From NCBI GenBank assembly GCA_029959085.1, contig JARWIR010000003.1, forward strand, positions 29,775,505 to 29,839,504: a DNA stretch of 64,000 nt, given 5' to 3'. Shown in pieces: positions 1 to 10,526 of this stretch. The stretch is from Nemophila menziesii (lineage: Eukaryota > Streptophyta > Magnoliopsida > Boraginales > Hydrophyllaceae). The translations under genes were made by a program, and so were the position numbers. Under the pieces are notes generated by a model. That model ran no database searches. It was not told the origin of the DNA and worked only from the letters and a program-made list of their open reading frames with translations. Position 1 is the stretch's first letter. Every line of letters begins with the position of its first letter.

Positions 1-565
1 AGATAATGCACATAGAGATGTGATTATCGAACCGACTAAAACTAGAGATTCCTAATGGTTAATTACTTTGAACTGTCAAGTAGGTTAATCTCTAAAAGGA
101 ATTTTATGCTTGTAATCCCTTGACCTGAGATCATCACTACCGTTGTGTATATGCTTGTTGTGTTTTGATACTGGACTACTAGTATGTCACAATGCTAGTC
201 GAAAGGATATTGGACATAATTAAGTATATATGCTCCTAGGGATGAGTCGAGATGGAATCTATCAACTCTAGGTAAAGAGTTTGAGCTCTACGATGTCATA
301 CGATTATAACGATTGTATCAAATCCTTGGCCAAGGTGATAGAATGAATGAAGAAAGGTGTTTCTTAGGTCATTCGTCAATCGTTGATAATCGACGTGTAA
401 CGTAGTTGATTTTCTAATGGGATTTGATAGATGTACCATATCCCAGGATGATCCGGAGCTATAATGATAGAGGGAATACGTGTATGATCCTTTACCAGGT
501 TCTTTATACAGGGTTACTTCACGTTATCCGGTCGTTGGGGAGTGTTGTTAGACGCCAACCTCGAT

Positions 566-590
566 TAGTAGTTAATTAAGTTAACTACTA
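566..590. other. Perfect 10-bp hairpin in the 5' LTR
   Basis: TAGTAGTTAA, then TTAAG, then TTAACTACTA. The same hairpin is unchanged in the 3' LTR at 7460-7484. Its role is unknown. It may be a structured part of the LTR transcript. Confidence 0.6.
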
Positions 591-783
591 CCGGTTTAAC
601 GATGAACCCACGTAGTCGCACACTAACGAGTGTATTGACCTTGCTTCATGTCGTTAATTAATTTTATTATTAGATATTAAATATTAATTAAATATATACT
701 TGGAATATCGGTATATTAATTTGCTAGCACAATTTAATATTCTAATATAAGACCGAACTAAGACAAAAAGGAAAAGGAAAAAT

Positions 784-853
784 TGACAAGTTTGTGGATC
801 GAACCAAAAACCTCTAGTAGTGTGAAATGTGTCGCTAACCGCTAGGCTAGTCA
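784..853 (-). other. tRNA-like / SINE-head-like sequence inside the 5' LTR
   Basis: Read on the minus strand this 70-base stretch starts TGACTAG and ends CTTGTCA, so the outer bases can pair. It carries an A-box-like TAGCCTAGCGG and, about 30 bases on, GTTCGATCC, which fits the pol III B box GWTCRANNC. The anticodon arm does not fold well, so this is not a normal tRNA gene. It is followed on the minus strand by a short T run, as a pol III terminator would be. It could be a captured SINE head or decayed tRNA. Confidence 0.5.
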
Positions 854-1315
854 ATTGTTTTTGTATAATGTAGAAGGTCCAAGTCCACTTTACAAGTGGT
901 AATGGACTAGATTATTAAGATAATCAATTTCATTATACGTTTCTGACTTTTCCTATTCTTTGTCTTTTCATTTTCTATAGTTGGTTTTATAATATAATGA
1001 AAGTCATTATACAGATATAATTCTTCCATCAGTTTTTCTTCCAAGAAAAAAAACCCACAAGAAATAAAAGGTCTTTTGTCTCCAAGCTAGAATTGTGATT
1101 CTGGAAGTAAGACTCAAGCTCGGTGTGCAAAGCATGGAGGCTTCAAACTTTTGAAGCTGATATTAAACAATTCGATTTTCATACAGCGGCTTAAGGTATG
1201 TAATCGGATTTTTCTTTGTTTTAAATCCTTAATTCGCAACTAGATGGTTTTTAATTGCAATTTTGTTTCCGCCGAATAATATTTTGATATAATTGAGTTG
1301 TAATTTTCCTTCAAT

Positions 1316-1327
1316 TGGTATCAGAGC
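1316..1327 (+). other. Primer-binding site (initiator Met tRNA type)
   Basis: TGGTATCAGAGC lies two bases after the LTR end. This is the standard plant copia primer-binding sequence, complementary to the 3' end of initiator methionine tRNA. Confidence 0.93.
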
Positions 1328-2580
1328 CTAGGTTGTTGCGATTTAGGTATTTAAATTTGATATTATTTGATAATATATGGTTTTTGGTTTTAAGATTTAT
1401 TGAATAAAATATTTGATTTTATTAAGGATTGCATTGATCTTATTTCTTTTCTTTTTGATTTTTTTTTTTGGACGGATTTCTTTTCTTTTTGATTGAATCG
1501 TTAAAAAAAAAAGAAGATTAGAAATTGTTTCTATTTTTTTTCTATTGTGTTTACAGAAAAACCAGACTTTTTATTATGATAAATTGTCCATAGTAGTATA
1601 ATGATAATACTCTGTATCGGAAAGAAAAAAAGTGTTTTGTTGATCGATGTTGTCGTGCTATTTTGATTCACAATTTTTTTTGGTGTCTCCATGTGATGTT
1701 GTGAACATCACTGTTTCAAAAAACAGAGAAATTGGAAAATCGTTACCATATATGATTGTCCTATGTTGGGTTGCATTCGCTGCTGGTATGGTTAATATTA
1801 TCTTTAATGATTGTAAAGAAAAGGTATTATATATCACAGAAATAAAGATTACTTTTGATTTGTGTTCATCCATTTTTTTTATTATCTTTGATACTTGTCA
1901 GAAGTGTTTTCCTTTTTTTTTTCTTCGTGCAAAGTTGTTTGAAAGTCCTGCTTTGGATTATTTGTCAAACTCTGCTTTGGACAATAAATATTTGATATTG
2001 GTCTACTTGTTTGGAGAAAAAAAGAAAGGTAATAATAAGAAAAGGAAAAGGTGTTGTATACCATTGGGTTTTCTCTCTCATGACAATAGTTGTCATGCCT
2101 ATTTTTTAATATTAAAATCATGAACGTATTTTTCTTTCTTTGTAGTAAAGAGAAAAACTAGTTTTGCTTTATTGGACAACAGGTTTTGAAAAGAGAAAAA
2201 AAAAAAAGGAAAATTGGATTTTCTTTTTAGTAAGTATGTGTTTTATTTTTAAATAAAATAAAGAGTATATATTTGATATATATTTTTGTATTTTAGTTAA
2301 ATACATGAAATGGTATTGTTTTAGAAATTTACTATTTTTATTTTATTAATCAATTGGTTGATTAATATTCCTTTTAATAAAATACATACTAAAGCTATAT
2401 TTGGTGAAATATACTGGTATTACATATTACTAAAAATTATTATAGTAATAATTTTTAAAGTAATAAAACAAATGCTTAGATTATGAATACTAGGCTATTC
2501 TCATTCGACATTAAAATTATTGAGTTAATAAAACGATATATATGATATTTCGTGAGACTTATCCATCGCAAGTAGAGTTT
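1328..2580 (+). other. Leader of the copia element, no recognised gene
   Basis: AT-rich leader with several T and A runs. A 158-codon ATG frame (1647-2120) has low-complexity content and resembles no family I know, so I do not call it a gene. A perfect hairpin is present at 2079-2097 (CATGACAA, loop TAG, TTGTCATG). The leader is unusually long for a copia element. Confidence 0.6.
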
Positions 2581-2589
2581 TAGATTTGT

Positions 2590-2976
2590 TAAGTTTGCAA
2601 GTTTTGATCTGACTACCAGGTGGACTTGTAGTTCGAGTACAAACTATAAAAGTCTATATTGTTTGATAATAGGATTAAATTATTAATTTTACGTTTTTAG
2701 TCTGGACTACCCAGAGGATGTAGGATTGATAATATTCTATTATAGGATGGAATAACTCAACAAAACTAATTAGAAACGACCTGACTACCAGGGGGCTAAA
2801 TAGTTTTGAGTCTCTTATTTTATATGATAAAATAGGTAATGTACCACACTTTAATTATGAATGAGAAACGACCTGACTTCCAGGGGGCTCGTTCATGTTT
2901 TAAAGTTTCATTATTCACTTTAATTATGCATGAGAAACGACCTGACTACCAGGGGGCTCATTCATGATTTAAAGTT
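2590..2976 (+). other. Array of five stem-loops with a conserved ACTAC loop
   Basis: Five units share an apical hairpin with pentaloop ACTAC (ACTTC in unit 4) closed by CTG/CAG, TCTGG/CCAGA or CCTG/CAGG. The loops are at 2612-2616, 2706-2710, 2784-2788, about 2875-2879 and about 2945-2949. Each has an outer stem of different sequence but kept pairing: GCAAGT with ACTTGT (2597/2624), a 10-base AT stem around 2678/2727, CAAAACTAATTAG with CTAAATAGTTTTG (2761/2796), ATGAATGAG with CTCGTTCAT (2857/2888) and ATGCATGAG with CTCATTCAT (2926/2957). Units 4 and 5 also share ACTTTAA / TTTAAAGT as an outermost stem and are about 70-bp tandem duplicates. Variable stems with a constant loop suggest a structured RNA in the leader. 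The function is unknown; packaging or dimerisation are possibilities only. Confidence 0.65.
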
Positions 2977-3059
2977 TCCAATTATATATCTCTTAGATAA
3001 TGGTCCATATCTTTGACAGTTATATAATAGTGTTCTTAAAGCGTTTTTTCCTATTTCTT

Positions 3060-6000
3060 CCCTTGATTAGATTTCTCGTTTTTTCTGCTAAATCACTTCT
3101 CAAATCGTCTCAAGTTGGTTGGGTAATCTCAAGAATTGTGACCGCAACTTGAGAGTCCTTCTTATGCACTTGAGACTCATTGATACGCTCAATGAGCTAC
3201 TGACTAAAGTGTCTCTTGAGGATACATAGAATGTATATGATGCATGTCTAAAGTGATACGAACTTAGTAATGGTACTAAGTGTATATTCTTGTATCCATG
3301 AGTTATGAACTCCAAAAGATATTTTAAGCATGATAGTCCCATGAATCCTTAAATATCTTTAGAAGATGTATAAGTAACTTAGTATGACCTTTAGATACCA
3401 GTTATCTAATACCAAGAAACAAGGTAAGGGCATTAATGGAAATTGTTTCCGTAATTTCTTGAAAATCTGTTAATTACTCGAAAAGGGTATTGGATACTCG
3501 TAATAGTCTAGGAATATGTAAAATGTTGCATACTCTAAAGATTAATAGACAAATAAGAATAAGAGAAGTTAAATTATAATTTCGGTAATGGAGCAACTGT
3601 TGCAACCACAATTGTAATAACTAATTCTTTAAAGATGCATATGGCAAAACATATTGTAAGAAAACTGTTTTTGTTCGTAAACTTGTTTTCGAAAAAAATG
3701 GTCATTTGATCATAAGATAGTTATGGTGTATTAATGTAATATAAAATTACCAATGGTGTTTTTCATAGTGATGAATTACACCCCATTGGATACTTACAAT
3801 ATGGTGATTATAATTGCCTAAAGTAACTACGTAACAGTGTTAGAATTGTTTCTGGTCATAAGTCAAAATAGATAATCGTACTAATCAAACCTTATCTTTG
3901 GTGTTATAGACTAAGTCATAAATGTGAGAAAAAGTTTACTAGTTTCACAAGGAAGATTTCCTTGAAGAATATGACTTTGAATCATATGAAACTTGTGAGA
4001 CTTATCTCAATGAAATGTGACTAAATCTCATTTTGATAAAAATGGAGACAATGTTAATGAGTTCTTTGTCCACTATATATTGATGTATGTGGTCAGTCCA
4101 AACTTTAGCCAAAGATAGATATTCTTACTTCATATCCTTCACAAACTATATAACAGATATATATGTGTTTACCAAATGTAACACCAATATAAATAATTTG
4201 AAATGTTCAAATTACTATTGAGTGAAGTTGAAAGCAAGTATATAAGAGTATGAAGGAAGTAAGATATCAACCTGTATAGGTGAATATCTTAGCAATGAAT
4301 TAATAGATCATCTATGACAAAATTAGATTTTGTCTCAGTGATTCACTTGATTTTAAATATTCCTATGGGATTATGTTTTAAATTCAATTGCATATTTAAT
4401 GAACTCTTAGGTCCCACTAAACAGTCGATGAAATCCATATGTGATATGGAGATAACATAAGTTAAACCTCAAACGGTAGAAGTTTGAAGTTGTTTGTTTA
4501 TGCTAAACGACTTATGATGGTTAAGCTTGAGTTGAGATCTTGATTTGTTGGATACCCAAAGAAAATGACATTAATATATTTCTACACCATTCAGAATACA
4601 AAGAGATTGTGGTAAGGAATACAACCTTATTCGGATTCATAATGTAGAAATAAATCAAAATGAAATAAAGATTTCAAAGTTATTTATACAAGCTGAAGGG
4701 CATCAGATGCATGCCAGTCTTTCTTTCCTTGATGTGTTAATAGTTTCATTTAAGGTTCAAGTCTCACACTTTGAGGAATTAGGGATGATTAATGAACCTT
4801 TCTTGGAAAAAGGAAGTTAACAAATCAAGAGAAAGAAGAATTTATTGTACACAAGCCTCCTATAGGTTATATAGATATCATCATACACCAAAATCAATTG
4901 TAATAATGGTGATAGTTTGATGAGGAAATCATATAGATGAAAACCCCATCAAGTGATGATCCTAAATCCCTATGAAGAGGCTATGACTAGTCTAGATAGT
5001 GACAAGTGGTTAAGAACCATAGAATCTGAATTAATATCTATAAGGATCAACAAAGTAATAGTACTTTGGTTGAATCTTTAATAGATATAAGATCCATTTA
5101 TAGTAAATGGGTGCTAGGGAAATGATTGGAGTAGACGGTAAGGTAGAGACCCATAACGTCCTTCTAATTGCTAAGCGTTTAAATAAAAAGGAAAACATCA
5201 GTTATGATGAATTCCTTTTCTCATAGTAATGCTTAGTTCATTTCAGATTCTTCGATTGGTAACTACATACTATTATTTTGAGATATGGTAATATCATGTG
5301 AAAAATAGTTTTCACTAAATGGGAGTTTATGACGTACTTAAGACCAATCCTAAAGGTCTAATATTTCCATTTACTCATAATAAAATATGTAAGTTCCAAA
5401 ATACATTTAATGGGTTCAGAAAATGTCACTAAGTTGGATTATTCTCTTTCATACAATCAAATAGTTTGATTTTATGATTTTAGAATAAGAGTCATAAGAG
5501 TACAAAGGACTAGTGGGAGTACACTTATCTTCCTAATGTTATATGTAGATGACATATTATCACATAGGGATATGATATACCAACCAAGCAATTAACCAAG
5601 TTTTTGATTGTTAAATGGTTCTCCATGAAATATTTAGGATAGTAGCTTATATTCTTTGAATTGGGATCTACAGAGATAGATCAAAGAAGCTACTTGACCT
5701 ATATCAATCTTACTACATTTATACTTTTTTAGAAGCATCGCATGGAAATTCCAAGAGTATCTATTCGACAATAGGCTTTGGAGTTACTCTTAATGTTAGG
5801 GTTTGTTCTAGGACCCTAAAAGTAAGAGAATGAATGTGTATAGTCCTATTTGTTAAAACAATAAGTATCTATCTAACACACCATGAAAAATGTATGAGAC
5901 CTAAAGTACACTACACGCTAGGAGTAGCGAGTAGGTCTGAAGGTATCCTTGATGAGGAATGTTGGAAAGTAGTAAAGACTATCCTTAAGTACTTAAGAAG

Positions 6001-6520
6001 TATTAAGGACCAATTCCTCATATGTGGAGAATATAAGTTGAAGCTAATTGGGTCTATAGATGCTTGTTTTGCTTCAAACGTGGATGATAGCAAATCAAGA
6101 TATGGTTGTGTCTATATAGAGGAGAAGTAAATTGGAATAGTTCCAATTAAGACACTGTAGCAGATTTCGGTTACTAGAAGTAGAATACATAGCAGCATAA
6201 GATGCAACTATGCCAGTGGTTTGGATAAAATAGTTCCTTATATATACATAGTGTAGTTTCACAATGTAGATATTGTTTCTTTATATAATGACAATATTTG
6301 AGATATTGTATGATTAAAGAAACCTAGAATAAACTATAGATCCAAACAAATTCTGCAGTAGTACCGCTTGATTCGAGATATAATTGAACATGAAGATGTT
6401 AACATTCAATAGGTAGAAGAAGGAACGCGATGTATATCTATTCATCTAAGTTGTTTATCAGAAGAGTCTGATGAGAACAAACTGTTTATGAATTATGGTA
6501 CTTGAACGATTGGGTCTAGG
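3060..6520 (+). pseudogene. Decayed copia gag-pol polyprotein
   Basis: No long frame survives, but family motifs appear in order across frames. Near 3110-3240 is a weak gag-like trace (LRVLLMHLRLIDTLNELL). Near 3980-4180 is an integrase trace (ETCETYLNEM, then DRYSYFISFTN). Near 4940-5090 is the start of reverse transcriptase (SDDPKSYEEAM-like, SDKWL, ESELISI). Around 5540-5560 is the catalytic box LYVDDIL. At 5834-6130 is a 98-residue RNase H block (KYLRSIKDQFLICGE, DACFASNVDDSKSRYG), continuing in another frame to about 6505 with a RYHLIRDI-like end. Stops and frame changes occur every few dozen codons, so the copy cannot encode its own proteins. Confidence 0.85.
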
Positions 6521-6522
6521 CC

Positions 6523-6533
6523 AAGTGGGAGAT
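6523..6533 (+). other. Polypurine tract of the copia element
   Basis: AAGTGGGAGAT lies directly before the 3' LTR start TGTTAGA. This is the usual copia plus-strand primer site. Confidence 0.85.
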
Positions 6534-8191
6534 TGTTAGAATTATGCCCTAGCCCCGATCGTCTTGTAATGAATTGAACACAAGTGTTTATTGTACACGA
6601 TAATAGTTATCCCTACAGTTTTGATTAAAGAAATTGTTTCCTTGAATCTATGGCAAGCCTTTATGATTATGGTATTAATCTACATAATATAAAGTCAAAT
6701 CCTTGATTAAGTTACGAACTAGATATCATAAGGTGTTATGATAATGAGAATCTAGCTTATAGGACTTAATCTAAAATTGTTCTTAATCGTAGGATTATCG
6801 AGTTAGGACCTCGATGATCCGGTTAGATTAATATGTAGCTAACAAGTATTTATTGGATAAATATCGGTAGTTCTCGTTTACCGAGTTAGGTGCATAGATA
6901 ATACACATAGAGATGTGATTATCGAACCGACTAAAACTAGAGATTCCTAATGGTTAATTACCTTGAACTGTCAAGTAGGTAATCTCTAAAAGGAATTTTA
7001 TGCTTGTAATCCTTTGACCTGAGATCATCACTACTGTTGTGTATATGCTTGTTGTGTTTTGATATTGGACTACTAGTGTGTCACAATGCTAGTCGAGAGG
7101 ATATTGGACATAATTAAGTATATATGCTCCTAGGGATGAGTCGAGATGGAATCTATCAACTCTAGGTAAAGAGTTTGAGCTCTACGATGTCATAAGATTA
7201 TAACGATTGTATCAAATCCTTGACCAAGGTGATAGAATGAATGAAGAAAGGTGTTTCTTAGGTCATTCGTCAATCGTTGATAATCGACGTGTAACGTAGT
7301 TGATTTTCTAATGGGATTTGACAGATGTACCATATCCCAGGATGATCCGGAGCTGTAAAGATAGAGGGAATACGTGTATGATCCTTTACCGGGTTCTTTG
7401 TACAGGGTTACTTCACGTTATCCGGTCGTTGAGGACTGTTGTTAGACGCCAACCTCGATTAGTAGTTAATTAAGTTAACTACTACCGGTTTAACGATGAA
7501 ACCATGTAGTCACACACTAACGAGTGTATTGACCTTGCTTCATGTCGTTAATTAATTTTATTATTAGATAATAAATATCAATTAAATATATACTTGGAAT
7601 ATCGGTATATTAATTTGCTAGCACAATTTAATATTCTAATATAAGACCGAACTAATACAAAAAGGAAAAGGAAAAATTGACAAGTTTGTGGATCGAACGA
7701 CAGACCTCTAGTAGTGTGAAATGTGTCGCTAACCGCTAGGCTAGTCAATCGTTTTTGTATAATGTAGAAGGTCCAAGTCCACTTTACAAGTGGTAATGGA
7801 CTAGATTATTAAGATAATCAATTTCATTATACGTTTCTGACTTTTCCTATTCTTTGTCTTTTCATTTTCTATAGTTGGGTTTATAATATAATGAAAGACA
7901 TTATACAGATATAAATCTTCCATCAGTTTTTCTTCCAAGAAATAAAAGGTCTTTTGTCTCCAAGCTAGAATTGTGATTCTGGAAGTAAGACTCAAGCTCG
8001 GTGTGCAAAGCGTGGAGGCTTCAAACTTTTGAAGCTGATATTAAACAATTCGATTTTCATACAGCGGCTTAAGTTATGTAATCGGATTTTTCTTTGTTTT
8101 AAATCCTTAATTCGCAACTAGATGGTTTTTAATTGCAATTTTGTTTCCGCCGAATTATATTTTGATATAATTGAGTTGCAATTTTCCTTCA
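6534..8191 (+). repeat. 3' LTR of the copia element (complete, 1658 bp)
   Basis: It starts TGTTAGAATTATG after the polypurine tract and ends TTCCTTCA. Its last 1296 bases match 1-1313. It carries the same 10-bp hairpin (7460-7484) and tRNA-like antisense stretch (7678-7747) as the 5' copy. The sequence after it (ATATGCTTC) belongs to the host element, a minus-strand copia gag. Confidence 0.93.
7678..7747 (-). other. tRNA-like / SINE-head-like sequence inside the 3' LTR
   Basis: Second copy of the antisense tRNA-like stretch, with the A-box-like TAGCCTAGCGG unchanged and the B box still GTTCGATCC although nearby bases differ from the 5' LTR. Outer ends TGACTAG and CTTGTCA are also kept. Confidence 0.5.
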
Positions 8192-8571
8192 ATATGCTTC
8201 TTCATTAATTGATTCTTCATTCTCGATATTGCCTTCACGCCATACTTTAATGTCCTCTATTAACGCACTTCCTACCTAATGATGATATAACAAGACTTTC
8301 ATCTTTTTTTGCCAAACACCAAAATCCATTTCCCATCGTATACCGACATATCAATACAAGTTGAAGTCATCATTGTAGGGTATTAATCAAGAGAACTAAG
8401 ATATAGAGAGACATAACCCTCTTTTAAACAACCAAAAGACATGTGGTTTGATTTTGGAAACCCTAAGATCTCCAAGAAACCAAAATTTCTCGATAAACCC
8501 TAAATTATAAAAGACCCAGATCTGAAAGACCCAATAACGTTTTAAACGAATCGAAAACGATTTTAGTAAGT
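8192..8571 (-). pseudogene. N-terminal gag fragment and leader of a minus-strand copia
   Basis: On the minus strand the frame reads through a copia gag start (IDMSVYDGKWILVFGKK-like near 8300-8360), with later stops, and is interrupted at 8192 by the copia insertion on the left. The same region is uninterrupted at 44324-44700, where it continues into gag (44012-44254). The leader runs up to the primer-binding site at 8572. It belongs to the element whose LTR is 8583-9247. Confidence 0.8.
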
Positions 8572-8581
8572 CCTGATACCA
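8572..8581 (-). other. Primer-binding site of the minus-strand copia
   Basis: Minus-strand TGGTATCAGG, one base from the LTR end. It fits the initiator Met tRNA type with a changed 3' part. Confidence 0.75.
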
Positions 8582-8582
8582 C

Positions 8583-8978
8583 TGTCGTAAATCCTCTAAG
8601 TTTCAGATAAAAAATAAGGTTTAAATCGAGTAGGTTCACAGAAAACGTTTAAGTACAAAAATTTAAGAACACCAAAAATTATCGTGGTTCAGTCCAAAAA
8701 TAGAACTACATCCACGTTGAGCCTAGATGAGAGTAGCTCAGATTCACTATATGCCTCGAATAACAAGTTTGCACACCTCACATAAATCTCTCGAGTTTAT
8801 CATATATTACAAGTTAAACCACAAACCTTTCTAGTACATTTACTACGCCGAAATACACTTAGTGATTGAACCAGAAGATTCAATTTTACAGATTTGCTAA
8901 ACTTTTATCTAATCTAACACACTCAACTACTATCGTTGAAAGAAACCAAAGTTTTCAACTATTCTAGGGTTAGATTTT

Positions 8979-9061
<83 letters not shown>

Positions 9062-9247
9062 AAGAGTAATCGGAAGAAGTAAAGAATGAAAAAAATAAGG
9101 ATAATGGCCTTTTATATGAGACAAAGTCCACTTCCAATCTCAGTTGTCCGATCTCCAAAGCAAATCAAGGGCCAAGATAAGTCCACGTAGCCGTTATGTA
9201 GCTGACCACAAAAATGCGAGCGTGGCTGTGGGGAGTCAAATCTTACA
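8583..9247 (-). repeat. LTR of the minus-strand copia, upstream of copy A
   Basis: Bounded on the plus strand by TGTCGTAAAT and ...CTTACA, so it has TG...CA ends on the minus strand. It is homologous to 44716-45414 and, more distantly, 59058-59648. It holds a GA microsatellite at about 8979-9060. The frames that run through the GA tract are low-complexity artefacts. Confidence 0.85.
8979..9060. repeat. GA microsatellite in copia LTR
   Basis: About 80 bases of nearly pure GA with one interruption (GAGGAG). The homologous tract at 45112-45230 is about 120 bases, while the related LTR at 59440 has only a short GA-rich stretch. Confidence 0.95.
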
Positions 9248-10526
9248 AGACCAACATTATGAAACATATAATATCTCACATATCAACACATACCTATAGA
9301 GTACATAGTTATATCCACTTATAAACAATATATACATTAGATACATACCCACCATAACAGTGATTATGGTTTCGTTTTGTGCATACCCAGTATTCAATTG
9401 GTATCTATCATTTCTGAAGAATATAGATCTACAGTTTCATTGCTTGGAGTATTACTATCACAAAACCAAAAAAAAATTGGAAGAGGATATTAGTATTGAA
9501 AGACTGCGGTGAAACTTATCATAATAGAGAAGACAATGATGAAAAAAGAAAAAACCTAAAAATAGGAGATTGAATTTGTCACAAATTATAGATATAATAG
9601 ATCATACAACTATGTATCCATAATTAAACGATATTATGTATTTAGAATTTTGGAAATACATATAAACCAAAATCGTCTTTGTATCATATAGTATGAGTTC
9701 TTCTCTCCTATATTTATTTATTTATTATGGCGATCAACGTTTGACAATCACTTTGATGGGTAGGTTCCATAGATCACTTAATGATTAGGTATTTAACTGG
9801 TAATTTTTTTATTTTCACTATAGTATAGATTATGGTAGGATATATATGTGATACTTATTAGATATAATTGTCTAGGGTTTATTGAATGTAAGGTTTTCAA
9901 ATATAGAGCCTTTACAATAAAAAATGAATATGTGTATTCGAACGTTCTAATAGATAACGATTTTTTATTCAAGTGCATATGATTTGTAGACAAGGTTAGT
10001 AATAATGATGCTTTCAATTCCAAAATGGAATCGTATACAATATATTTTCTTGTCATCAAAGGTTTCACAATTAATGAATTAGGGTTCAGAAATCTTAATT
10101 AGTATATTTCCTTGTCAATGAAGGTTTCTCGATCAATGGAATAGGGCTTAGAAATCTCAAGGTATTTATGATCGATATTATTATCCTTAAAAGAGAAGAT
10201 ATTAAGGGGTTTTGCCTGACCTTCATATATATCTACAATATCTTTCATATAGAATTTATTGAGTATATCCAATACAAGATTGATAAGTTACTGGGTGATT
10301 AAGATAGCACGTTTACTCGTGTTAACAAAATCTGGTAGTGATTTTGGATATGGGATAATGTAATGATAGTTTTTGTTCTCGAATAGGTTTATTATTTAGT
10401 AAGTTTGGTAATGTAATAGTTTATATTTGTTACCATAGTTGTTCAATACTCGTGGTGGTATGATTATCCACGATAAGTGTGAGATGAAAATATTAATCAT
10501 TGGGTTAAATTTGCTTGTATTGGTAA
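9248..10526. other. Flank between copia LTR and copy A, no gene seen
   Basis: AT-rich noncoding sequence, nearly identical to 45415-46691. Its part from about 9400 to 9920 is a diverged direct repeat of 25800-26325 and 41640-42115. It contains an imperfect tandem repeat at 10041-10157. I recognise no protein family in the short frames. Confidence 0.6.
10041..10157. repeat. Imperfect 62-bp-period tandem repeat
   Basis: Two copies (10041-10095 and 10103-10157) share the pattern TATATTTxCTTGTCA...AAGGTTTC...AGGGxTxAGAAATCT, about 78% alike by eye. The same pair exists in the duplicate near 46205-46320. Confidence 0.7.

Larger units (their letters stand above)
1..1313 (+). repeat. 5' LTR (partial) of the copia element
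   Basis: It matches 6896-8191 almost throughout, with roughly 37 substitutions and a few small indels counted by eye. The end is set by ...TTCCTTCA followed two bases later by the primer-binding site. It contains a perfect 10-bp hairpin (566-575 with 581-590, loop TTAAG) and an antisense tRNA-like stretch (784-853). The LTR is long for copia, 1658 bp judged from the 3' copy. Confidence 0.93.
1..8191 (+). mobile_element. Ty1/copia LTR retrotransposon, 5' end cut by window edge
   Basis: Window base 1 aligns with base 6896 inside the 3' LTR, so about 360 bp of the 5' LTR lie outside the window. The order is 5' LTR, primer-binding site, a leader of about 1.7 kb, a decayed gag-pol, polypurine tract and 3' LTR, which is the copia order (integrase traces before reverse transcriptase traces). 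The base after the 3' LTR starts ATATG. The duplicate of the target at 44321-44335 is uninterrupted there (GTTATATGCTTC), so the expected 5-bp target duplication is ATATG, with its left copy outside the window. The internal coding region is full of stops and frameshifts although the LTRs are about 97% alike by eye. Confidence 0.93.

Noticed and set aside
1647..2123. 158-codon ATG frame in the copia leader
   Set aside because: Low-complexity T/A-rich content, no known motif, and it lies between primer-binding site and gag. Most likely a chance frame, though a leader ORF cannot be excluded.
6900..7700. CRISPR-like or satellite array suggested by repetition of the window start
   Set aside because: The repetition is simply the two LTRs of one copia element.
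8930..9158. Ser/Leu repeat proteins on the minus strand
   Set aside because: They are translations of the GA microsatellite in a copia LTR. The same applies to frames at 45092-45325, 16497-16727 and 29472-29690.
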